Shown here one piece after another: positions 23,412 to 34,412 of a stretch of 64,000 nucleotides of DNA. The stretch comes from Pratylenchus scribneri (taxonomy: Eukaryota; Nematoda; Chromadorea; Rhabditida; Pratylenchidae): assembly GCA_030063045.1 (NCBI GenBank), contig JAQSEB010000115.1, forward strand, positions 930,001-994,000. The letters run 5' to 3'. Position 1 is the first letter of the stretch; each line of letters opens with the position of its first letter. Both the position numbers and the translations under genes were made by a program. The notes beneath the pieces are model-generated. The model was not told where the DNA came from. It saw only the letters and a list, made by a program, of their open reading frames with translations, and did not search any database.

Positions 23412-24898
23412 ATGAGCCGCCAACAACGCCTAACAACAGCAGCACCACGATCGAAAGGGGGCAATGATCAACGACGTCCGCAACCAATCCAGCCTCGAGC
23501 CTTCCATACAGCCGAACCAATTCCAAGAAGACCAGCTTACCCGGCTCCGCAACTAAGAACATCAGAACGACCGTCGGGAGAACAACAAAGAAGAGGGCAG
23601 CAACCAACAGCAGCAGCAGGAGGAGGAGGAGGACGACCACCAGGAGGAGGAGGAGGAGGACCACCAGAAGGAGGAGGAGGAGGACCACCAGGACCAGGAG
23701 GAGGGCAACCAGAAAACGACACTCCGGAATACTTGGCGCAACTACAGCAATGGGCGAGAACTACCGCTACGAAGAACCTGGCACAACTGGAGGCCGAATT
23801 TCAACGTCTACAAGCCCAGCCGAGACCGCCGCCATCGCCAGAATTTGTCAAGTCAGTTTTTTTTTTCACTTTATAATATCAGATTTATATTTCCCTTTTT
23901 TCCAGCAATCCAGAGCTGAATCGATATCGGGACGTCATTTGCGTGGAGAAGAACCGAGTGCAGCTCCAATCAGGAAGATACATTCACGCAAATTGGATTG
24001 AAGGAGCAAACGGTAAGCGAATGGGCTCTAGTGTAATTATTTTGTGAACTAATATTCCCACATTTTCAGGTAATCGGCGCTTCATTTGCACTCAAGGACC
24101 AATGGACAGGACGGTGGACGATTTTTGGGCCATGGTTGTTCAGGAACAAATTGATGCTGTGGTTATGCTCTGCGATTGTGAGGAAATGGGCCGTCGGAAA
24201 TGCGCGCAATATTGGCCGAGGGATGAGGTCAGTTTTGGGTTACAAATTTTAATTCAATTTTAATATTCAAATTTTAGCAAATGCAAATACGATGCAGCAA
24301 TGGGACCAAAGTCGAATTCCTGAACATTCTAAACGTGGAAGGCAACCTGTTCAAAACAAAACTTGCAGTGAGCTCCGAGGACCCTCAAAACCGGCAAATT
24401 GTGCGACACTTCCACTGGAGGGAATGGCCCGATCGCGGAGTTCCAATCAACCATCTTGCTCCATTGCGGCTCCTCAACTTTCTGAACCCTTACGAACGTG
24501 TTCTGGTGCACTGCTCTGCGGGAATTGGACGTACGGGAACAATTGTGGCACTCTAGTGAGTTTTTTTTTGCAATAACTTTTTAAAATAAATATTTTTTTA
24601 TTCCAGCTTGGCTCAAGACCGGATGCGGGCGAACCAACCACTTGACCTCTATGAACTTGTGCATCACCTGCGTCAACAACGGGCTGGCAGCGTTCAAACC
24701 GTGGACCAATATCTCTACATCTACACTGTGCTGTTGAGGTGGGTTTTTTTGGCATTTTCTTTTAATGATTCTTTTAATTTTCCCATCCAATTTTTCAGAT
24801 TTGCAATAAACAAGGCCCATCGAGGACACATTCAACTGCCGGACCTTGCCGCCGCCGAACGTCTCATCCAATCAATCGTCAACAGGATCAGAAGATGA
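23412..24898 (+). CDS. Protein tyrosine phosphatase with Gly/Pro-rich head
   Basis: Six exons (23412-23851, 23906-24012, 24070-24227, 24278-24555, 24607-24738, 24799-24898) close in phase to 404 residues. Residues 1-145 are disordered, with a Gly/Pro run (GGRPPGGGGGGPPEGGGGGP). The catalytic domain shows NRYRDVICVEKNRV (substrate loop), HANWIEGANG, FICTQGPMDRTVDDFWAMV, WREWPDRGVP (WPD loop with the acid), VHCSAGIGRTG (catalytic Cys and Arg) and QTVDQY (Q loop). All catalytic residues are present, so it should be active. It belongs to the short classical PTP type that is greatly expanded in nematodes, many germline- or sperm-expressed. No signal peptide or membrane segment: cytosolic. Confidence 0.93.
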
Positions 24899-27800
24899 AT
24901 TGCCGTGTCCCTGCTCGCTGTGGATGTCCCCAATCACCCCCGCCCCCATGCAATTGTCCTTCCCTATTTCCCCTAATCGACCATATCTGCCATATTCACC
25001 ATTGTATATTGTATATTTTTTCACCATTGTATATTGTATTGTATAATTCTTTTTGTTCATGTAGTATTTTCAATATTGTGATTGATAAAAATGAATAAAA
25101 TTAAATTTTGTTATTTTGTATTGTTTAAAATGTCTGGGAAAAATGTCCAAAATTAGAAATTAGATTTTGATTGGTATTGAATAGTTAGTCAAAGTATTTT
25201 GATGAGAGATGAGACTGAATTAGTACAATAATACTACAAATTTTACTTTGATTAAGTAAAGTGCAAATTCCGAATAATGCAAATTTGTTTTGCAGCAATA
25301 TGCTGATTTTCTGCTTCTGTTGGATGGCAACTCAATACTCAACACAAATCTTAATTAACTTTTTCTCTAAAGAGTTGCTCTCTGAAAAACAACAGCAGTT
25401 GTTAATTCATTCCTCTCCTCCAAAGTCCAAAACCCTTCTCCCCTTCCCGTGTTTATTTCGCCACATTTCATTGACAAAAAGTCAGTTTCTTCACCAGCAG
25501 TCTTTGTCCCATCAAAAATCTTTTCTTTGTGTCGGAAAAACAGACGAGACTAATTCATCAAATTTGTGAAAATTTAATATTAAAATTAATTTATTTCTCT
25601 GCCAATTTCTCTTATTTGTCCTTTAATTTGCAAAATTCTCTTTCATTAATTTTGCCATTCCTCTTAATCCGACTATCATTTCAAATTAAGATCTTTATCT
25701 TTTTCCAAATTTGCACTCGCCAAGTTGAATTTTGTCGCGGACATCCCTCTTTTTTGCGCAAACATTTTCAGTTCCCTTTTCGGTCAAGTTCCGTCGATTC
25801 CCCTATTCGCCGAAAAGGATTACGTTAATTTATTATAGCGTTTTTCCACTATATTTTTTGCACTGTCCATTTTCTGACAAATAAAAATGTTTTATGTTTT
25901 CTGAGTTTTGTAAAGAGTCCAATCCGAATTATTTTTAAAACTAAAATTGAGAGATATAAAGAAGCCAATTCATTCTATTCAGTTTGTGAAGTTAATTAAT
26001 AAGTAGCCCAATTTAAATTGCCATCGATTTAATATGTCCTTATCTTTATGGCTCCTCAATCTTCATTTATTTACATGGAAGATGAAACCTTTTACTAATT
26101 CTCCTAATGAAAATCCATCGCAATTTGCGGTTGCCAAGGCATCAATTTTATTTTTAACTTTTTTATTCTAATTATTTATTCAATTCAATGCATCTTTTGC
26201 TTTGATGAACACAAGAAAATAATATCAGAAATGTGCTTATCACAAACTAGAAAATTCATTTTAATATCGTTCTCAACAATAAATTCCTTTGGACTTTTTC
26301 CCTCCAATTAAGGCACATTTATAATTCTTTTCCATTTTCCCTTAATTTTGCCCATTTATCTCTAACATTTTTACCCATTCCGCCGCTTTACTCATTTACT
26401 GCCAGCCGCTGGTTGGTGGTTGCCAAGCAAAAGCCGCCAAGAACACATTTGCAATTTGCATAGACCAAATAAACAGCTGCAGGGCAAAAAGACCACGAAG
26501 GAAGCAGGCCCTTCCTGTCTTCCCTTTAACCCACTTCCATTTTCATCCCTCCTCCCATTTCCCGTTTCCGCTGCCAACCCAACAAAAGCGCAATTAGCCG
26601 GCTTTGTCCACACCAATGTTCAGTATCCCTCATTGCCAACTAATTTTTCGTTTTTTCATGACCGGAAATAAATATTTATAATTTTAATGTAGTATTTGCT
26701 TGAGGGGAGGAGGATTCATGCAAATTAACCGCCATTAGTATAATTCTGCCATCATCTTAATTATTATTGTAAATATAAATTCCAATAATAATCCCAATAA
26801 TTGCTCAGAATTAAAATAAGCTATCCTGATTTTTTCCTTTCATAGAAAAGTCCATCCAATAATAATAAAGTACCAAATTTCTTTCCATAAATGTTCCTTC
26901 CATTTAACTTTACTTCCGTTTCTTTTGGTAATTGGACTCTTTATTTGCCCAACTCCAAAAATGGCATCAAATTATCAGATTTAATTAAAATTCTTCTTCA
27001 ATAGAGATCATTCATTATTTCCATCGACCAAGGATTCATTTAAAATAAATAAATTCATTCAAAATTAATTTCAAGAGTGCTTAATGGGAATTAAGTGTTT
27101 GAATATTTTATAGACCCGAATGTGGTCGAATGTCGTCATTTTATGCTCTTTGGAAAAAAAATAAAAATGGGTTGGTCCTTGAAGGAGTAGGGAAGGGAGC
27201 CGAGAAGTTCCAGCGGTCCAATGTTAGTCCATATTTTACGACTAATTATCATTTTATCATATTTATTTTTATGGAAGGAATTGGGACTGAGCATTTCTCC
27301 TCCTCATTTTGGCTAATTCGCCATCTTATCATCTATTTTGCCAAAATAATACAAAAGCAAATCCTCTTAATCATTCCAATTCCAACCGCAAGATCAATTC
27401 CTTATTAAAATATTTGTAAAAAAACAACTGGACTTTAAACCTTCAAAAGGAATTAAACTGCTCCTTTTTATCGTCAATTCATTCACCAAATTTTTATTTA
27501 AATCCCTTTGTTCCATTCAATCTCGCTCCGGCGGGAATTAACCAACCCCAAATCCCCAAATTATCATTTTCCTTCCAATTTTATCCATTTTCGTCGTTGA
27601 TTTTTATCGAAATTTCCACGCGATTCATCCCATCCCAAATTGTCAACATTTCCCTCCCATTCTATTCTACCGCATCACCTTTTTTTTAACCATCCTCCAC
27701 CTTCAGCCAGTCGAGCCCGACACAAATGTAAACAATAAACGAAATGGCAGCCGATTTGGATGCAAAAAGCACTCAGCCAAAAGCCGTTCTTCCCCCATTT

Positions 27801-28278
27801 TTTTCCTTTTAAAATAATTTGGCCGATGGTTGGCCTTGTTGTTTGTCTTCTTCCTTTCTTCCTTCTTCCCCTCCATTCATTCCCGCAATCCAAACAAACA
27901 ATTTGTATTCTTTTGGTTCGACTTTTCAACGTGAACGGCGGCAATTCTTTTAATTCATTTAACCACGAGACTTTTTGTTTAGTTTTGAGATTCCCTTCAC
28001 AAAACATTATTATAATTTTATACTTCCGCTTTATCCGATCTTATTCCCTTCGTTTTAATTACAGATTAAAAAAGCACAGACTGAACACAAAGCAAAATCC
28101 GTTCCCCTCAATCCTCTTCCCCCATATCTTCTTTGCGGGTCTTCCGGCCAATACAACAAATTCCTTCACATTCCTTTTCAACGCCTCATAATCCGTCTCA
28201 TCCCACCCCTTCATCTTCTGTGCTGCCGACGACTTAGAATTTACATCGCCATTTTGAATAAAAAATTCAACCAATTTG
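24899..28278. other. 3.4 kb without a recognisable gene
   Basis: Only short chance frames; no chain of exons with closing phases, no array, no tRNA-like box pair found by eye. AT-rich with several C/T-rich tracts (25400-25800, 27500-27900). AATAAA at about 25091 fits the phosphatase polyadenylation signal. Confidence 0.4.
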
Positions 28279-30593
28279 ATGGCCTCTTCTCAATATTTTC
28301 ACGAACAATCCCATCAACGTCAGCAGCAAAAAACCATTTCGCCCCCTCCGGCAACAAAACTGGCAATTCGATTAGAAGAAAAATGTGATCAAAATGGCCA
28401 TTTTGGGAATAAGAAAATGGCCAATGGGATCGGCAAATTGAAAAATGGAGCAATTTCAAATGGGCACGGGCCGCATTTGAATGGCCTTTATGTCCATGAA
28501 AATGGCGATGGATTAGGAGATCAAGAAAATGTGGATTTAACCATTGATGGACGTGGGAAAATGCCCGGTGAGTTAAATATGCCATAAAAAGAAAAAAAAA
28601 ATAGTAAATTCACATCCCAATCACTTCATCAATCATAATCTTTCATCCACATTCCCATCATTTCCATTCTTAATCCTATTAGAATAACCTTTTTTCAAAT
28701 ATCATCATCCGCCGCCACCGTCATTTTCTTCCCTTCAAAAAAACCACATTTGTCGTTGACAGGCGTTCTTTTTTCACGGCTTTTCCAGCCTAGCTAGAAA
28801 ATGGCTTAAAGGCAAAAAGCCACAATCCAACTTATTGGTTCATTCGTCATAATTCCCAGCAATTATTAAATTATATTTAATTTGTGAGAAATTCCCCTTT
28901 TTATTAAAAAATATGAGTGACCATTTCCATTAGCCTCAACTCAAGCTCCTCTGTTTAAATTGGATTTAAAATATTTTTACCCTTTTCTTATTAATTTTAA
29001 AATTTGTCAAAAAATCATTCATTTAATTTTTAATCGTTTAGTTCCTCTCCCGCCGGCCACAATGTCCAACAACAACAAAGTCATTTACAAATTGGTGTTG
29101 ACCGGTGGTCCATGTGGCGGAAAAACGACAGGCCAGGAAAGATTGGCCACCTTTTTCGAGGGACTCGGCTGGAAAGTAAGAATTGGAATAATATAAAAAT
29201 AATTTAATCAACCACAAATTCAGGTCTTCACAATCCCAGAAACGGCCTCCATCTTGCTGAATGGACGTGTGCGATTCCAAGAGCTTACCAAGGCCCAATC
29301 CTACCAATTCCAAAAGGATCTCCTTCTGACTTTGTTGCAAATCGAAAAGGTTTTTCAATTTTTAAAACAAATCAATTCAATCAAAAAAGTTCTTTAGGTT
29401 TTCTTCAATCAAGCCAAAATGATAAATGACCGAAATGTGCTGATCATTTGCGACCGGGGCGCTTTTGATCCATCGGCCTATATGGACAAAGAATCATGGA
29501 ACAATTTGCAAAAGGATTTGGGGGTGGATGCATTCGATTTACGCGACAATCGATACAATCAGGTAAAATTAATTAAGATGATTAAATTAAATGGTTTCAA
29601 TTTGTTTTTAGATTGTTCACATGGTTACTGCGGCCGATGGGGCATCCCAATATTACACCTGCGCGAATAATACGGCCAGGATGGAAAAAAGCATGGAGGA
29701 GGCGAAGGAGCAGGACCGAAAAACAAGAGAGGTAAAAATTGTTTGAATTTTGGATAATTAAATATTCTCATCAGGCCTGGATTGGCCATCAATGCCTTTC
29801 CATCGTGGATAATTCGGATTGCCGCGATTTCAATGACAAAATTATGAAATTGATCAAAGTGGTTTGCGAACGGCTGGGCATTTCGTACGAGGACAGGTTG
29901 GCCAAGAACAGCAAAAAGCGGAAATGGCTGGTCAAAGGCGTCGATGAGGCCGCATTCCGGGAGAATAAATTTGAGGAATTTACAGTGGTGCACAAATATT
30001 TGATGGACGCGGCCAACAAAAATCAAGTTTATTTTAAAATTTAATCCAAAAATTAATTAAATTTTTTCGCAGATTCGTCTTCGTTCCCGTTGCCAAAATG
30101 GCCGGACCACCTACACATTGACAACCCGGCGATATGAAGGACTCGACCACACAAAATTGCCCGAACCAGTGGAAACAAGGAAGAATTTGACTCGTCGAGA
30201 ATATGAAAACTTTATTACACTCAACGACCGAACACGGTCGCCAATCCACAAAAAACGCCGCTGCTTCGTTTTTGGCAATGTGGTCAGTTCATTTAATAGG
30301 CAAATAAAAGGTTTTAATCACATTAACAATTGCAGTATTTCCATTTGGATACTTATGTTGAACCGTTGCCGCCGGCTTGCAAAGGACAACCGTTGATGAT
30401 TTTGGAGACATATACAACCAAACCGGTGCATGACACGGAACCGCAATTGCCGGCATTCCTTGAAGTGGAGAGAGAAATAACTGGCGATCCAGCCTATTCA
30501 ATGTTTGATTTAAATCATTTTTTAATTTAATTTTTATTTAGGTATAATTTGGCCGGCCGCCCATCTCAAATTCAGCATCAAAACGGCAAATGA
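28279..30593 (+). CDS. ttd14: TTD14 homologue (P-loop plus CYTH-type protein)
   Basis: Nine exons (28279-28567, 29042-29175, 29224-29349, 29398-29562, 29612-29731, 29775-30026, 30073-30282, 30336-30502, 30542-30593) close in phase to 504 residues. The core starts [20 protein letters not shown], a P-loop, followed by [30 protein letters not shown] (Walker B-like) and [13 protein letters not shown]. The C-terminal half ([20 protein letters not shown] and Glu-rich strands) looks like a CYTH-type barrel. This is the Drosophila TTD14 family, which binds GTP and phosphoinositide and moves TRPL channels. The first exon adds a 100-residue Gln/Asn-rich head on a long intron, so a second promoter before exon 2 is possible. 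Confidence 0.9.
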
Positions 30594-31075
30594 AGGAGAA
30601 AGAACGGAGGGATGAATTGTTTTGTTACATTCAATTCTTTTTTTTACAATTTTCCAACATTCCAACAAATATTTTTTTACAATCCTTTTTTATTTTTTAA
30701 TATATTAAAATTTTTGACATTTTATTTTTATTGTTTTCCAATTCATTCAATCGTTCATCATATTCTCTATCCATGATTTGTATAATTTCAGCGGGTTTAT
30801 CATTCATAATCTTTTAATTAGTTTAATTTGTAAGCTCATCAATATACAATTTTACCAAATTGACAATAAAATTGATGAATGATTGACTATTTTTTCACAA
30901 TTTAACAATTTTACGAGTTTAAGTTAGTTCAAATTTGATCAATCTACGCAAAAATGAGAACGAAATTTTATAGATAGCGGCAATATTGGTCTTAAACCGG
31001 TTTAGGAACCAGCTGGGTAATTTAAAGTCCCCACTTTTTCCTCTCTACTTGTTATTCTTTGGATCAAAATTTCAA
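30594..31075. other. Intergenic, no feature seen
   Basis: AT-rich spacer; contains CTTAAACCGGTTTAGG (30992-31007), a palindrome-like GGTTTAA motif also seen near 34075 and in repeat M2. Confidence 0.4.
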
Positions 31076-31294
31076 ATGATGCGTTTTTTACTTTCCATTT
31101 TCCTCCTTTTAACCACAATTTTGGCCTTAATATTTGGGGCACCGGCCAAAACTGAAATTGTTCTTTCCAATGATGCATTGTTCGGGGCGTAAGTGATTGT
31201 AAAAGAATATTCATATTTATGGCATTGTTTTGTCAGGCATGCTGCCAAACAAATGCAAATGATGAGGAAACCAGAACCATTGGCACATCATTAA
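31076..31294 (+). CDS. 56-residue secreted peptide
   Basis: Two exons (31076-31188, 31237-31294) join in phase. Signal peptide MMRFLLSIFLLLTTILALIFGAPA, then KTEIVLSNDALFGAHAAKQ and MQMMRKPEPLAHH. No Cys and no dibasic-Gly cleavage site typical of FLP or NLP peptides. The intron has a good GTAAGT donor and TTTTGTCAG acceptor, which supports a real gene. Secreted, function unknown. Confidence 0.6.
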
Positions 31295-31509
31295 AATTTA
31301 AAAACGAAAATTTGGACGAAAATTTATTAAGAACATTATTTTTATTTTCTATTAATTGATATAAATAAACATCACAGAATAAAAAAATCAAAGTGAAGGC
31401 AAGAATTGACAAAAATGGAATGGCACAAAAATATAAAATAAATAATAGATATTAATTGTATTTGTTGCCGTCTTCTTCTCACTTCCAATTTAAATGGCAT
31501 TTTGCATTT

Positions 31510-33770
31510 ATCACATCGATTTTGGAATGATTAGTCCTTGGAAAAGATCGAAGCTATTCCCTAAAATAATATTTAAATTATTAATTAAATTAACCCTTTC
31601 ATTTTTTACCATCGCTTTGTAGGCTAATATTTTGGCCAGTCTCCTTGTTTCTCACTAGCAAATATCCATCATCGTCCAATCCTTTTATTATTGCTTTTTC
31701 GTATTGACCATTTTCACTGCGCAAAATGGTAACCTCCTCGTCGGAATGAAGCCAAAATTTGTAATAATTTCGGATTAGGTCTGCCTTTCCGTGTTCTTGA
31801 AAGTTTGCAAATTCAACTAAATTTTATTGATAAAATTAATTTATTTTAGTTTAACCTTCAAATTTGTTCATAATCAATGCCAATATTTGCTCAATTTCCA
31901 ATTTATTTGTGCCAGCTGGGAGCATATCATTGATGCAAATTGTTGGTTTTGAATTTGCCACATTCAAACCAACACCTTTAAAATTAATTCATTTAAAAAA
32001 AATTGAATCAAACCAATTAAACATGAATATTTTTGGTCGGATTCACTTTGCGATGTTCTCACCAAAACTCCGCCCAATTTGCTAATTCTTCCATAATATA
32101 AATCATTTGGCCATTTTATTTTTATTGGAAAATCCGGCGAAAGTTGGGAAATTGAATTGCAAATTGAAACGGCCATCAAATGTTGAAGTAGAACAATTGA
32201 ACGGCCCAAATTGGATTGAAATGGAACATTCAAATTTAAATTGAACATTGCCGCCCCATCCGCACATAACCATTCATTCCCAATTCGACCTAAAATAATA
32301 ATTAATTAAATATTCGCATTTATAAAACCTCTTCCCGCCGTTTGATGGCCGGCCACAACCAATGTTCCATCAATTGAGGGAAATGCACAAGAAATGCTAA
32401 TAAAATGGTCAATATAATTTTAGCAAATAATACTTAACCTTTCGGAAATGTCCATTGTTGAAGTGCAAACTGGGACATAAAGCAGGGCCCGCCCAAAATG
32501 TTCACTCTCCAAATTTCCATAATATTTTTCCACATCAAATTTACGGTTCACTTCATTCGGCAATAAATCCTTTTTTCGCCTCACTTCCACTGGCAATAAA
32601 TCAGTGTTGGCGACGGCATTTTGAAATTTCTCATCGGCAATTATATTTGCGGTTGGACAAAAAATTAATTTTGGTTTGATGCCCAATTCTTTGCCAAAGG
32701 TCATTCCCTTAATTTATTAATATTTATTTTTTATTTCCACCCCTAAACAAACCGTCATATTCAAAATGGCCTTATCCGGATTATTGAACAAATATCCATT
32801 TGTAAATTTTGGTTGCTGTGAATGATCCATTCCATTTTTGATTGGAACCACCTCAATTCCCAATTTTGTTAATAAATCACATAAATGCAATTTTCCAGTA
32901 TTTGATGAAGTTTTTAGCAATTCATCGATTGATAAATCGGAGAAAATAAATTTTCTATCATTGATTTTGTGTTCAAGGAGGATGGAGAATTGTCCTAAAT
33001 AATTATTAATTTTATAAATAATATTAGAATTTTTTAAACCTTTGTATTTGAGCAAATTCATTGAAAATTCATCAGCAGATCCGTTTTCAATCATAAATGA
33101 ACCGAGCTTAATAATGTAAATTGTTTGGTTTTAATTTAATATTATTTATAATTACCTCCTCATTTTTGTTCATAATTTCCATTTTATCTTTCAAAGATGA
33201 ATTATAATTGTCAAAAACTTTCGTAATTTTTGTTCCAAATCCAAAAACGCTTTCGAATAATCCTTTGTTTTTTACCATTGCCAATGCATTAGACAAATTT
33301 AGATTCACAAATAAAATTCGACTTTGCTAAAAAAATAATTTGTGAATTATGAATTTAATTTATTAATAATACCTCTCTCATAAAATAAGCATTAAAATGA
33401 GATTGCGCCTTTGCATCTAGTCCAGATGTATCGGCGATTAAAAGGCACTAAAATGTGGTTAAATTAAATCAAATTAAATTAAAAATTTTACTGCGCAATA
33501 TTGCATCCATGGATGTTCAACAAGAGTCCTTTTTGATAGTGCGGCAACAGTATAAGTGTCAATTGGCAAAATCTGAAAATACTCCTCATTTTTAATTATC
33601 AATTAATATAAAACCTTTCGCAAGATGCAATGTATTTCTGCGAATAATTCATTTTTATCACCGCAAAAGACAAGGAACTATAAATCCAATAATATTAAGA
33701 AAAATAATAATTGCTTTTTTCTTACCGATGGAGGTTTTAGATTCGTCTTTTTTAGTATTGAAGAAGACAT
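31510..33770 (-). CDS. bpl-1: Biotin protein ligase (holocarboxylase synthetase)
   Basis: Thirteen exons close in phase (33726-33770, 33615-33677, 33492-33572, 33373-33447, 33156-33326, 33040-33106, 32753-32994, 32439-32707, 32329-32396, 32014-32289, 31856-31975, 31610-31816, 31510-31559), 577 residues. The catalytic core has VAGHQTAGRGRIGNEWL (biotinyl-AMP loop, about 355-370), FPIKIKWPNDLYYG, SKLGGVLVRT, GVGLNVANSKPT and the SH3-like C-terminal part ending LQSDGNSFDLFQGLI. The N-terminal 300 residues match the long regulatory region of animal holocarboxylase synthetases (FLVFCGDKNELF start). It joins biotin to carboxylases in cytosol and mitochondria. It sits head to head with acetyl-CoA carboxylase, one of its substrates. 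Confidence 0.93.
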
Positions 33771-34412
33771 GTCATTAATATTAGGTAGCTAATATTCCAT
33801 ATTTTATACTAAAAACTTTAAAGATTTTTTTAAAAAAATTATAATTTGATTGAATCGAATTGGATAAATAATTATTATAATTATCTTCACGGATCACGGT
33901 CGTCTTCTCTCTTGTCTGTTAGGTTGATATTTTTCTTTTTTGCTTCCACAAAGTGCTAAAACGTGTTGTATCCGTTTCTACTCTAGTGGAAAGTGGAGTT
34001 CCGACTTCCGAGGTTTTCGACTTTCGATTCGATATTCGAATTCGACTAAAAATTCGCAAGACATTTTATCCAAACCGGTTTATTTTTTTTCCATGGGTTG
34101 GGTTTGGGTTAATAAACCAAACCAAAAAACCAATTAAGTTTTCGGGTTCAAGGTTCAACGCATTAGAAAACCCTTTAAAAAACCAGTTTATAAACATAAT
34201 TTAATAAATGTTAACAAGCAAAAACATGGTTTTTAATTGAAATTGAAATATTAAACGACAAAAGAAAATAAAAAAAACAATATCAAATTTCCTAAAAACC
34301 AGAAAAAATTCAATTGAACTCCCAGTTTTTTCATTTTTATTTTTCTTTTTCTCCCTATAAATCCAATATTTTTTTTCACAAATCAAAATCAGAAATAAAA
34401 ATCAATAGATTG
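33771..34412. promoter_or_regulatory. Shared upstream region of biotin ligase and acetyl-CoA carboxylase
   Basis: 642 bases between the two start codons, transcribed outward in both directions. Contains GGTTTATTTTT and GGTTTGGGTTAATAAACCAAACC-like inverted GGTTTA/AAACC motifs around 34074-34200, but I see no defined TATA box. Function as a shared promoter is inference from layout. Confidence 0.45.

Noticed and set aside
23410..23722. Antisense Leu/Val/Pro-rich frames opposite the phosphatase head
   Set aside because: They are shadows of the GGA/CCA-rich Gly-Pro repeat in the real gene; no splice sites or start context.
26392..26671. Possible small genes on either strand
   Set aside because: Composition and splice context are not coding-like and no family resemblance was seen.
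28241..28585. Minus-strand frame opposite TTD14 exon 1
   Set aside because: It is a mirror of the coding exon and has no splice continuation.
34200..34412. Minus-strand Phe/Lys-rich frame at 34201-34386
   Set aside because: AT-rich chance frame inside the shared upstream region; no conserved residues.
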